DNA of 7,973 bases from Acidobacteriota bacterium. Lineage in GTDB: Bacteria; Acidobacteriota; Terriglobia; Terriglobales; Acidobacteriaceae. The stretch covers positions 1 to 7,973 of the forward strand of contig JAJYBT010000076.1 in NCBI GenBank assembly GCA_021778875.1, read 5' to 3'. Below are positions 1-5,458 of the stretch, one piece after another. The notes beneath the pieces are model-generated. The model made no database searches. It was given only the letters and a program-made list of their open reading frames with translations, and had not been told where the DNA came from. The first letter of the stretch is position 1; every line of letters begins with the position of its first letter. The translations under genes were made by a program, and so were the position numbers.

Positions 1-936
1 GCGAAGGAGACCAATTCGCCGGTCATCATCCAGGCCAGCCGCGGCGCGCGCCAGTTTGCGCAGGACCGCTACCTCTATCACCTGATTCTGGCGGCGAGCG
101 AGCTTTACCCTGAGATTCCGATTGCGATGCACCAGGACCACGGGAACAGCTTTGAGACCTGCAAGAGCGCCATTGAGCTTGGCTTTACCTCTGTGATGAT
201 GGACGGCTCGCTGAAGGAAGACGGCAAGACGCCCACGACTTTTGAAGAGAACGTGGAAGTGACCCGCAAGGTGGTTGATTTTGCGCATGAGCGCGGCATC
301 ACTGTTGAGGGCGAGATTGGCGTGCTGGGCGGCGTGGAAGACGGCCACGGCGCGGGCGGCACGGGCCTGGAGCACATCACGGACCCCGACCAGGCAGTGG
401 AGTTTGCGGAGCGTACGGTTGTGGACGCGCTGGCCATCGCGATCGGCACCAGCCACGGCGCTTACAAGTTCACCAAGAAGCCGGATGGCTCCGTGCTGAA
501 GATGGATGTGCTGATCGCCATCCACAAGCGGCTGCCGAACACGCACCTGGTGATGCACGGCAGCTCGTCTGTGCCGAAGGATCTGCAGGACGTGGTGAAC
601 CAGTACGGCGGCAAGCTGAAGGAGACGTGGGGCGTGCCGGTCGAGGAGATTCAACTGGGCATTCGCAACGGCGTGCGCAAGGTCAATGTGGACACGGACA
701 ACCGTCTGGCGATCACGGGCGCCATCCGCAAGGTTCTGTGGGAGAGCCCGGAGAAGTTCGATCCACGCGACTACATGAAGCCGGCGCGCGATGCGATGAA
801 GAAGGTTGTGGCGACGCGCATGACGCAGTTCGGCCAGGCCGGACACGCGGGCGACTACAAGCCGGTTTCCATTGCCGATATCGCCAAGGGCTACAAGGAC
901 GGCTCGCTGAGCACGCGCCCGCTGGTGGCGAAGTAA
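1..936 (+). CDS. fba: Class II fructose-bisphosphate aldolase, 5' truncated
   Basis: The enzyme cleaves fructose 1,6-bisphosphate into dihydroxyacetone phosphate and glyceraldehyde 3-phosphate, or condenses them, in cytoplasmic glycolysis and gluconeogenesis. The frame is open from base 1, so the start lies upstream; 311 residues are visible and, compared with a usual length near 350, roughly 40-50 N-terminal residues are missing. Class II metal-dependent signatures are present in order (visible numbering): HQDHG at 44-48, matching the catalytic Asp and first zinc His; GEIG (E105) and GGVEDG (E113); SHGAYKF (zinc His H152); MHGSSSVP (zinc His H186); and NVDTDNRLA (229-237), the phosphate-binding loop. 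The pattern resembles the long 'Calvin cycle subtype' often named cbbA/fba, although nothing here shows a Calvin cycle. The first ATG in the window (127) is an internal Met inside the HQDH motif, not the start. A strong terminator follows, so this is the last or only gene of its transcript. The family call is very secure; the subtype is less so. Confidence 0.97.
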   Translation, partial: AKETNSPVIIQASRGARQFAQDRYLYHLILAASELYPEIPIAMHQDHGNSFETCKSAIELGFTSVMMDGSLKEDGKTPTTFEENVEVTRKVVDFAHERGITVEGEIGVLGGVEDGHGAGGTGLEHITDPDQAVEFAERTVVDALAIAIGTSHGAYKFTKKPDGSVLKMDVLIAIHKRLPNTHLVMHGSSSVPKDLQDVVNQYGGKLKETWGVPVEEIQLGIRNGVRKVNVDTDNRLAITGAIRKVLWESPEKFDPRDYMKPARDAMKKVVATRMTQFGQAGHAGDYKPVSIADIAKGYKDGSLSTRPLVAK

Positions 937-960
937 AGCAAGACAAGTTGTAAAGCATAG

Positions 961-997
961 AGGCCACTCCACTTGCGTGGGGTGGCCTTTTTATTTT
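961..997 (+). terminator. Rho-independent terminator of the aldolase gene
   Basis: A 12-bp stem pairs AGGCCACTCCAC (961-972) with GTGGGGTGGCCT (977-988), with one T-G wobble and a TTGC tetraloop. It is followed by TTTTTATTTT on the plus strand, starting at the end of the stem. It begins 24 bases after the aldolase stop codon. This is a textbook intrinsic terminator for the plus strand. On the minus strand no T-run follows the stem, so it should not stop transcription coming from the cupin side. Confidence 0.93.
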
Positions 998-1032
998 GCC
1001 GGTCTGCTTCACAGCGCGCCGAAATCATCTGA

Positions 1033-1069
1033 CTCTAGCCTCCAGGCCTCTCTAGCCTCTAGCTTCCAG
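1033..1069. repeat. Three short direct repeats, CTCTAGCYTC type
   Basis: CTCTAGCCTC occurs at 1033-1042 and again at 1050-1059. A third overlapping, slightly different copy, CTCTAGCTTCCAG, sits at 1057-1069, and the first copy also extends to CTCTAGCCTCCAG. The array is therefore an irregular tandem of a roughly 10-13-base unit. I recall similar GGCTAGAG-type runs from acidobacterial intergenic DNA, but that is from memory and untested here. No function is evident. Confidence 0.6.
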
Positions 1070-1071
1070 CC

Positions 1072-1090
1072 GGGGGGGGAGGGGGGGGTA
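1072..1090. repeat. G8-A-G8 tract running into GGTACC
   Basis: Eight Gs (1072-1079), one A (1080) and eight more Gs (1081-1088) run into a KpnI-type GGTACC hexamer (1087-1092). Seen from the minus strand this is GGTACC followed by long C-runs. Such a tract could form a G-quadruplex in single-stranded plus DNA, and it is prone to slippage and to sequencing error, so the exact G count should be treated with caution. Confidence 0.7.
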
Positions 1091-1210
1091 CCTTGGTGCG
1101 GACCGGGGGGATGTCCGACAGATTTCTACTGACCCAATTCCATTGTGCCGGATTGCGGGGAAATTATCTGCAAAATCGGCGGAGGGAATTTGGGGTGGGC
1201 GGAGTGAGGT

Positions 1211-1250
1211 GTGCCCATCCTTCTGCCTGCATCCGCAGAAGGATGGGCAC
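1211..1250. repeat. REP-like perfect palindrome, 16-bp arms
   Basis: GTGCCCATCCTTCTGC (1211-1226) is perfectly inverted as GCAGAAGGATGGGCAC (1235-1250) around an 8-base loop. It starts 16 bases after the cupin stop codon on the minus strand. No T-run follows on the minus strand, so it is a poor intrinsic terminator. It could stabilise the 3' end of the tetR-cupin mRNA, or it could be a dispersed REP-type element. Its core resembles the hairpin at 2481-2526. Confidence 0.85.
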
Positions 1251-1266
1251 TTATCGTTTGAACGCT

Positions 1267-1752
1267 TCAGGAGAGCGGGGGACCGAGGAGCTCCATTCCG
1301 TAGCTCTGCATCAACTGCTCCACGCGCGCGTAATCGGGCTGGCTCAGGCCTTTGTTGAGTTCGGTGACGTCGTCGAAGAAGCGATCGAGGCCGGCGGGCG
1401 TGACCATGACGAGAATGTGGGCGGCCTGGTCGTGGAAATTCTGGAAGGCGTGCACGGTGCCGTGCGGAGCGAAAGCGGAAACGCCCGCTGCGCCGGTGAA
1501 GCGCTGCCCGTCGACCTCCCATGTGAGCTCGCCGTCGAGGATGTAGAACCACTCGTCTTCGCGGGAGTGGCGATGGAGCGGAGGGCCGGAGAGTTTTGGC
1601 ACCGTCAGGTGCATCACGGCTACGGCGTCTGCGGTGTCTGCCCCGGAGAGTTTGATGAGGCCCGGCTCGCCCAGAACATCGATGGGTGCGTGCGAGCGGT
1701 ATTCCTGCGGACCCAGCACGAGCGTTTTGAGTCTTTCTTCTGTCTTCGTCAT
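1267..1752 (-). CDS. Small single-domain cupin protein
   Basis: This 161-residue protein carries one complete cupin barrel. Motif 1 reads LHRHSREDE (H60, H62, E67) followed by ILDGE; motif 2 reads GVSAFAPHGTVHAFQN, with P96, G98, H101 and N105 at the canonical spacing. H60, H62, E67 and H101 are the usual four metal ligands, so a metal-binding cupin is expected. There is no signal peptide, so it should be cytoplasmic. The start at 1752 is chosen because GGAG (1763-1766 on the minus strand) sits 10 bases upstream. The frame extends further upstream without a better start. Its ATG overlaps the TGA of the tetR gene as ATGA, so the two are almost certainly co-transcribed and translationally coupled. 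Single-domain cupins of this shape include dioxygenases, isomerases and ligand-binding proteins; the substrate cannot be read from the sequence. As the regulator's direct partner, it may act on the compound that the regulator senses. Confidence 0.92.
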   Translation of the reverse strand: MTKTEERLKTLVLGPQEYRSHAPIDVLGEPGLIKLSGADTADAVAVMHLTVPKLSGPPLHRHSREDEWFYILDGELTWEVDGQRFTGAAGVSAFAPHGTVHAFQNFHDQAAHILVMVTPAGLDRFFDDVTELNKGLSQPDYARVEQLMQSYGMELLGPPLS

Positions 1753-2381
1753 TTGGTTCGATCTCCTCTTGCTTTTGATCGTTGGTGGGGAACGCGAACA
1801 TTCCGTTGTTCGCGGCGGAGTGTTGTGAGCAGCGACTGAGCGGCCCAACTGGCCGCGGAGATTGCTTCTGGACCCGACAGTCCACCGCGATCGTGGAGCA
1901 TTTGCCAGAACGGGGCGGAATGGATGCTCTGAAAGACTGCTCGCACTTGCCGTCGGTAAGCAGGGCTCAAGCCCTGCGTCAGTCTTTTCAGGCTCTGGTC
2001 GAAACTCCTGCGGCCTTCGTCGGCTCCGCGGGCGCGGACGCGTGCGCCGGCGGGTGACTCCATCACCGCGCGAATCAGTTTCTCGTTCTCATCAAAGGCG
2101 CGGAACATCACGCCGATGCTGGGAACGATCCCGGCCTCTTCGGTGGGAAACACGGTTCCGGAGCGCTTGCGGACCTGCAACCAAAGGGCTTCATACAGGT
2201 CACCCTGCGCGGGGAAATAGCGGTAGACGGTGCGCGCTCCGATGCCCGCGGCTTTTGCGACGGCTTCATGGGAGAAGGGCTGGCCGGGATGCTCCACGAG
2301 CAGCGCGAGGGCCGCGGCGAGGATGTGGTCGCGTGTGGCGATGGCCTGTTTTTCGCGCAGCGTTGTTTTGCCTGTCTTCAT
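1749..2381 (-). CDS. TetR/AcrR-family transcriptional regulator
   Basis: This 210-residue protein is a typical TetR repressor. The N-terminal DNA-binding domain has helix 1 at about residues 13-30 (TRDHILAAALALLVE). The helix-turn-helix spans about 36-57, with FSHEAVAKAAGIGARTVYRY and then the family hallmark YRYFPAQGDLYEALW. The remaining 140 residues should form the helical ligand-binding and dimerisation domain; the ligand is unknown. The ATG at 2381 is chosen because it gives the normal N-terminus and directly abuts the double operator; the frame stays open upstream, but that part reads through the operator. No Shine-Dalgarno precedes this ATG, so a leaderless or short-leader transcript is plausible. 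The TGA overlaps the cupin ATG by four bases. The obvious inferred role is autorepression plus control of the cupin gene, relieved by a small molecule. Confidence 0.93.
   Translation of the reverse strand: MKTGKTTLREKQAIATRDHILAAALALLVEHPGQPFSHEAVAKAAGIGARTVYRYFPAQGDLYEALWLQVRKRSGTVFPTEEAGIVPSIGVMFRAFDENEKLIRAVMESPAGARVRARGADEGRRSFDQSLKRLTQGLSPAYRRQVRAVFQSIHSAPFWQMLHDRGGLSGPEAISAASWAAQSLLTTLRREQRNVRVPHQRSKARGDRTK
1761..1768 (-). promoter_or_regulatory. Ribosome-binding site of the cupin gene inside tetR
   Basis: The minus strand reads GAGGAGAT here, a near-consensus Shine-Dalgarno placed 10 bases before the cupin ATG and lying within the last codons of the tetR gene. It decides the cupin start in favour of 1752 over upstream in-frame candidates and fits translational coupling across the ATGA overlap. 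Confidence 0.8.
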
Positions 2382-2415
2382 GACAGTACACTGCCATATA
2401 TGACAGTGTACTGTC
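2382..2415. promoter_or_regulatory. Double palindromic operator for the TetR regulator
   Basis: Two 14-bp quasi-palindromes lie in tandem. 2402-2415 is GACAGT-GT-ACTGTC with perfect 6-bp arms; 2382-2395 is GACAGT-AC-ACTGCC with one mismatch in its right arm. Their centres are 20 bp apart, about two helical turns, so two dimers would sit on the same DNA face. Together the outer arms also form a perfect 12-bp inverted repeat (2382-2393 with 2404-2415) around a 10-bp AT-rich centre. The block ends directly at the tetR start codon, the expected place for an autoregulatory site. Binding by this regulator is inferred from position and symmetry. Confidence 0.8.
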
Positions 2416-2423
2416 GATAAGAA
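2395..2423 (-). promoter_or_regulatory. Putative tetR-cupin promoter inside the operator
   Basis: On the minus strand, TATATG (2400-2395) could be a -10 element, with a weak TTCTTA -35 (2423-2418) 17 bases upstream. Transcription would then begin about 7 bases before the ATG, which agrees with the missing Shine-Dalgarno. The -10 lies between the two operator palindromes, so a bound repressor would block polymerase. The -35 match is poor, so the exact promoter is tentative. Confidence 0.4.
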
Positions 2424-2480
2424 AAATACGATACCGTTCGAGGTCTGGAAGGTGAGGTCTGGGTCCGGCGTGTTGGTTCG

Positions 2481-2526
2481 TGCTCCCACCCTGTTGTTCG
2501 CTGGCGCGAACGACAAGGGTGGGGCA
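2481..2526. repeat. REP-like imperfect palindrome
   Basis: The left arm CCCACCCTGTTGTTCGC (2485-2501) pairs with GCGAACGACAAGGGTGGG (2506-2523) across a TGGC loop, with one wobble and one bulged A (2515). TGC at 2481-2483 and GCA at 2524-2526 extend the outer stem loosely. It lies between the 5' end of the tetR operon and the 3' end of the lactonase gene. There is no T-run on either side, so it is not a standard terminator. Its CCCACCCTT core resembles the CCCATCCTT core of the palindrome at 1211-1250. Confidence 0.75.
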
Positions 2527-2586
2527 ACCTGGGGTAGTGAAGGTTCGTGACTCAGGGCAGGCTAGGGGCACACGCGCTCTTCTCGC

Positions 2587-2600
2587 GGCCGGCTCCGGCC
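2587..2600. other. Short GC hairpin after the lactonase stop
   Basis: GGCCGG and CCGGCC form 6-bp inverted arms separated by CT, beginning 8 bases beyond the lactonase stop on the minus strand. No T-run follows on that strand, so it would be at best a weak or factor-assisted terminator. In GC-rich DNA such a short element could be chance. Confidence 0.3.
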
Positions 2601-2608
2601 TTATTGCT

Positions 2609-3739
2609 TCAAGCGAACAGAATGCACATGGGCGTTGCCGCGGCGTAGCTCTTTCCCTCATCGGCCAGCTCGCCGGTTTCGGGATTGCGCGCAAAGACGC
2701 TCAGCAGATTCGAGTCCTGGTTGGCTACCAGCATCCAGCGCTCGGTCGGGTCCAGCGTGAAATTGCGCGGAATCTTGCCGCCGCAGTTGGAGCGCTTCAT
2801 TGGCGTCAGCGCGCCGGATTTCGGGTCCGCCTTGAAGCTGTAGAGGAAATCGTTGTCGCGATTGGCGAAGTAGACGAACCGCCCATCGCGCGTAATCACC
2901 GTGTCGCAGCCGCGGTGGGGACCGTGATACCCATCAGGCAGCAGGTCGAAGCGCGCCTCAAGGGAAAAGTTTCCGTTGGCCTTGTTCCATTCCAGCACCT
3001 CAACCGCCGAGGCCAGCTCATACATGCAGTAGGCGGTGTGGCCGTTGGGGTGAAAGTGCAGCGTGCGCGGGCCGGAGCCGGGCTTGCCGTGATACGCGCC
3101 CGCAGGCGTAAGGCGGGCGGTTGCCGCGTCGAGGCCGTAGATGTGGATCATGTCGCCGCCGAGGTCGTTGACGTAGGCGAATCGGTTGTCGGGCGAGAAG
3201 GAGCAGAAGTGGGCGTGCGCGCTCTCCTGACGGTCCTTGTTGGGGCCATGCACGGTGTAGTGCTCGGTCCACGCGGCGGGGCTGAGCTTGCCATCGGTGA
3301 CAAGAAAACTGGCAGCGCTGCCGCCGCCGTAGTCGGCTGAGAGCAGCACGCGGCCGGTGTGGTCGAGCGCCACGTGGCAGGTTCCCTTGCTGGCCGAGTT
3401 CTGCGCGGAGAGCGGGTGCAGCGCGCCGCCTTGTGCGCTGAAGCTTGCCACCTCGCCTGTGGGCTTGCCGTTGAAGCTGTCCAGCTCGCAGGCGGCGTAA
3501 AGATATTCGTGGCCGGGCGAGAAGGTGATCCAGTCGACGGTGCTGACGTGGGCGGCGACGCCGGCGGGCGTGAGTTCGCCTTTCGCGGAGTCCCAGTCAT
3601 AGGCAAGAATTCCCGTGGGCGTGCCAGAGGCGACAAAGACGCGCTGGCGGCCCGGCGCTGCAAAGCTGGGCGAAGCGGCGGCGGCGAGAGCGGCGGCGGA
3701 GGCTGTCATAAGAAAGTCGCGGCGAGAGAGTTTATCCAT
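2609..3739 (-). CDS. Tat-exported lactonase-family beta-propeller (Pgl type)
   Basis: This 376-residue protein belongs to the 6-phosphogluconolactonase/lactonase family with a seven-bladed beta-propeller (the E. coli Pgl/YbhE fold). Family hallmarks include repeated blade strings such as ITFSPGHEYLYAA, CSFSPDNRFAYVNDLG and LHFHPNGHTAYC, and the diagnostic C-terminal PRNFTLDPTERWMLVANQDS (324-343). The N-terminus is a twin-arginine signal: SRRDFLM at 5-11, a run of Ala, and a likely cleavage after SFA (about residue 27). The protein is thus probably exported folded, unlike cytoplasmic E. coli Pgl, so a role in the pentose phosphate pathway is doubtful and its lactone substrate is unknown. Start 3739 is preferred because it puts the RR motif close to the N-terminus; it has no clear Shine-Dalgarno. 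A TTG at 3811, overlapping the upstream gene, would add 24 residues and is the alternative. It is the last gene of a three-gene operon. Confidence 0.9.
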   Translation of the reverse strand: MDKLSRRDFLMTASAAALAAAASPSFAAPGRQRVFVASGTPTGILAYDWDSAKGELTPAGVAAHVSTVDWITFSPGHEYLYAACELDSFNGKPTGEVASFSAQGGALHPLSAQNSASKGTCHVALDHTGRVLLSADYGGGSAASFLVTDGKLSPAAWTEHYTVHGPNKDRQESAHAHFCSFSPDNRFAYVNDLGGDMIHIYGLDAATARLTPAGAYHGKPGSGPRTLHFHPNGHTAYCMYELASAVEVLEWNKANGNFSLEARFDLLPDGYHGPHRGCDTVITRDGRFVYFANRDNDFLYSFKADPKSGALTPMKRSNCGGKIPRNFTLDPTERWMLVANQDSNLLSVFARNPETGELADEGKSYAAATPMCILFA

Positions 3740-3800
3740 GGCATCAGCGATTGTCGCCGATGGAGCCGGGCATGCGCCAGCCGTGCAGCGGCGGACTGCT

Positions 3801-4067
3801 TCATGCTTCAATTTCCCGCACTTCCAGCCGCTCTTCCGGCTTCAGGTAGCCTTTGCGGCGAAACCAGTCTTCCATCGCCGGCTGAAGGCGCGCGAGCGGC
3901 ACGCGCAGCCCGGCTTCCATCAGACCGTCAGCCGCGGGCAGCGTGTCGTCAAAGATGGGCTCGTTGGTGAAGTTGCGCATGGCGAAGTTGTCAATCCAAT
4001 GCAGGGGGCAAGCATGGCGGACACTGGCCGAATCGATGCGCTCGATGGAGAGTCTGCGTGCGAACAT
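3801..4067 (-). CDS. Uncharacterised 88-residue protein
   Basis: I do not recognise this family. The frame begins 4 bases after the stop of the upstream secreted-protein gene and ends 61 bases before the lactonase start, so it is very probably co-transcribed with both. Codon third positions are strongly G/C-biased from the first codons on, like the neighbours, which supports real coding. The protein has no signal peptide or membrane helix. Its N-terminal third contains the only two cysteines-and-tryptophan segment (HACPLHWIDNFAM has one Cys), and the C-terminal half is predicted helical and charged (AMEDWFRRKGYLKPEERLEVREIEA region). There is no strong Shine-Dalgarno; translation may depend on coupling to the upstream gene. 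An internal Met at residue 30 (3980) is an alternative start, but the first 29 codons look coding. Likely cytoplasmic, function unknown. Confidence 0.65.
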   Translation of the reverse strand: MFARRLSIERIDSASVRHACPLHWIDNFAMRNFTNEPIFDDTLPAADGLMEAGLRVPLARLQPAMEDWFRRKGYLKPEERLEVREIEA

Positions 4068-4071
4068 GCAT

Positions 4072-4902
4072 TCACTTTACCGCGGCGTTGCCGGACTCCT
4101 GCGTCTCCACCGTAAAGCGCTTGTAGTCGTAATCGCGCTCGGTAAAGTGCTGGCGCACGTTCTTGAGCAGCAGAAAGCGGGCCTGCACTGTGCCTTCGCC
4201 GCCGGTGGGAAGCCAAAGGCCGTCCTTTACCGGCGCCTGGTCGAAGTGGAAGCTGGAACCCTTGTCGATTTTGGCGAACAGGCCGCCGGCAATGCGAAAG
4301 TCGTCGATGAAGCTGACCTCAAGGTGCGCCACCTGGCGGTCAGCCTCGTCGATCCAGACCACGCCCTCCAGCTTCTTTGAGGCATCTTCGGCCAGCCCGT
4401 GGGTCCTGGCGTCTTTGCGGCCCGCAAAATCAAAGACGATGGCCGGCCGTCCCCGGAACGTCTCGCGGCGCGGGTTGCGCACGTCCATGATTTCCAGCAA
4501 ACGGCTGACGCCTACTCCGGAGTTCTCAAGGGGCTGGCCGGGGGGAGTCTTCTCCGCTTTCTCCACCAACTTTGTCACGCGCCCGGCCTCCTTTTGCTGG
4601 GCCCCGGCGTCCAGGGGCTGGCCATTCTTCTTCACGGTGCGCTGGATGAAATGGCCGTTCACGAAGAAGTCCTCGTACTCCGTGGTCTCGGTCTTCTTCA
4701 CCTGTCCGCCGGCGTCGATGTCCTGGGTGGTTTCAAGGGAGCTGAAAGTGTAGGATTCGCGTACCTTGTCGAGCTGGCGCTGGTGCTGCTGCACCTCGCG
4801 CATCAGCTGGCGAATGTCGAGCGGTGGTGCGGCGGCGGGCGGTTGAGCCGGCAGCACGGGCGCAATGAAGGCAAGGAGCCAGACGGCGCTGCGAATCTGC
4901 AT
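4072..4902 (-). CDS. Secreted protein of unknown function, possibly LolA-like fold
   Basis: This 276-residue protein starts with a short Sec signal peptide: positive n-region MQIR, hydrophobic AVWLLAFIAPVLP, and probable cleavage near LPA|QPP (about residue 19). A helical charged segment follows (about 30-50, LMREVQQHQRQLDKVRE). The rest alternates short beta-type strands with polar turns, such as GRPAIVFDFAGR (151-162), LEGVVWIDEADRQVAHLEV (178-196) and KDGLWLPTGGEG. The 'modified sugar/lipid carrier' look of xGxxAxxFxxxx... then ... VWID...xQVxHLEV is reminiscent of LolA/LolB-type half-barrels, but I cannot assign a family. No cysteines are present, so it is not a lipoprotein. Start 4902 is supported by AGGGGA on the minus strand 7-8 bases upstream. 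It is the first gene of the operon and lies divergent to the membrane protein gene at 5099. Probable location is the periplasm or outside the cell. Confidence 0.85.
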   Translation of the reverse strand: MQIRSAVWLLAFIAPVLPAQPPAAAPPLDIRQLMREVQQHQRQLDKVRESYTFSSLETTQDIDAGGQVKKTETTEYEDFFVNGHFIQRTVKKNGQPLDAGAQQKEAGRVTKLVEKAEKTPPGQPLENSGVGVSRLLEIMDVRNPRRETFRGRPAIVFDFAGRKDARTHGLAEDASKKLEGVVWIDEADRQVAHLEVSFIDDFRIAGGLFAKIDKGSSFHFDQAPVKDGLWLPTGGEGTVQARFLLLKNVRQHFTERDYDYKRFTVETQESGNAAVK

Positions 4903-5021
4903 GAATGCATTCCCCTATCGACGACTCCGCAGCCGGCGGCGAACCTGCCTGTTGGACCCGGTGCATTCCTAAAAGTCATGGGCTGATCGGAAATAGTAAC
5001 TTCGGTCCCCCGGACGAGTCA

Positions 5022-5030
5022 TGCTATACA
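5022..5030 (+). promoter_or_regulatory. Possible extended -10 promoter of the YvlD-type gene
   Basis: TGCTATACA combines an extended -10 TG with TATACA, four of six bases matching consensus. It lies 69 bases upstream of the membrane protein ATG. No good -35 is seen at 17 bases. The divergent gene at 4902 must have its promoter in the same 196-bp spacer, but I find no convincing minus-strand match there. Confidence 0.35.
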
Positions 5031-5098
5031 CAGGACTTTATGGCATGATGCATATACCCGGCACTACCGCTCAGGACCTGTGACAGGAGACTCGCTGC

Positions 5099-5443
5099 AT
5101 GTTTCGAATGGTGATTCACTGGCTGCTCAGCGCGATTGCGCTCATGCTTGTGTCCAAGCTTGTCCAGGGATTCTATGTGGAGGGCCTTCTGGCGGCGTTG
5201 ATTGCAGCCGTGGTGATTGGCTTTTTGAACGCGACGCTCGGATTTCTGCTCAAGCTGATTACCTTCCCGCTCGCCATCCTCACGTTTGGCTTGTTTCTGC
5301 TGGTGATCAACGCTGGGATGATTCTGCTGGCGTCGCGATTTGTGGACGGTTTCTACGTGTCCGGATGGGAGCCCGCGCTCTGGGGGGCAGCAGTGCTTTC
5401 AGCGATTGGCCTGCTCATCCGCTTCTTCATGAAGGATGAGTAA
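5099..5443 (+). CDS. Phage-holin-4/YvlD-family small membrane protein
   Basis: This 114-residue protein is almost entirely hydrophobic, with four predicted membrane segments at about 4-22, 29-49, 55-79 and 92-111. It matches the PF04020 pattern (COG1950, B. subtilis YvlD): an N-terminal GFYVEG, then GFLNATLG, the ITFPLAILTFGLFLLVINAGM core (54-74), and a second GFYVSG at 84-89. The two GFYVxG strings followed by xxAL hint at an internal duplication of a two-helix unit. Although databases call the family 'phage holin', most members are chromosomal, and no phage gene is near, so lysis is not implied; YvlD-like proteins are linked to envelope stress in some bacteria. AGGAGA at 5085-5090 is well placed and fixes the start. 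The gene is monocistronic and ends only 15 bases from the convergent stop at 5459, with no terminator between. Confidence 0.93.
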   Translation: MFRMVIHWLLSAIALMLVSKLVQGFYVEGLLAALIAAVVIGFLNATLGFLLKLITFPLAILTFGLFLLVINAGMILLASRFVDGFYVSGWEPALWGAAVLSAIGLLIRFFMKDE

Positions 5444-5458
5444 GCCGCCAGACGCCTG

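Larger units (their letters stand above)
998..1266. other. Gene-free spacer with several repeat types
   Basis: Together with the terminator, this makes a 330-bp stretch (937-1266) with no convincing gene. It holds three separate elements listed individually: a CTCTAGC direct repeat, a double G8 tract, and a perfect palindrome near the cupin stop codon. The reading frames that cross it have no ribosome-binding site and are antisense extensions over the cupin gene. The aldolase and cupin genes converge here, so the spacer needs no promoter, and I see none. Confidence 0.7.

Noticed and set aside
1093..1839. 248-codon open frame on the plus strand over the cupin gene
   Set aside because: It is an exact antisense shadow of the cupin gene, lacks a ribosome-binding site, and its product has no family features, while the minus-strand frame has both cupin motifs.
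2382..2516. Longer tetR start upstream of 2381
   Set aside because: It would translate through both operator palindromes and half of a REP-like hairpin and add 45 residues unlike a TetR N-terminus.
2480..3340. 286-codon open frame on the plus strand opposite the lactonase
   Set aside because: High-GC antisense frame; its product is Val/Gly/Ala/Arg-rich without domains, and it begins inside a palindromic repeat. The minus-strand protein is clearly a lactonase.
4903..4969. GAATGCATTC palindrome at 4903-4912 and a second TGCATTCC copy at 4962-4969
   Set aside because: The copies share only 8 bases, 56 bp apart, and one overlaps the Shine-Dalgarno; this could be chance, with no further symmetry to support a regulator site.
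5099..5443. Prophage remnant suggested by the 'phage holin' family name
   Set aside because: No endolysin, tail, integrase or attachment site is nearby, and this family is common in ordinary chromosomal settings.
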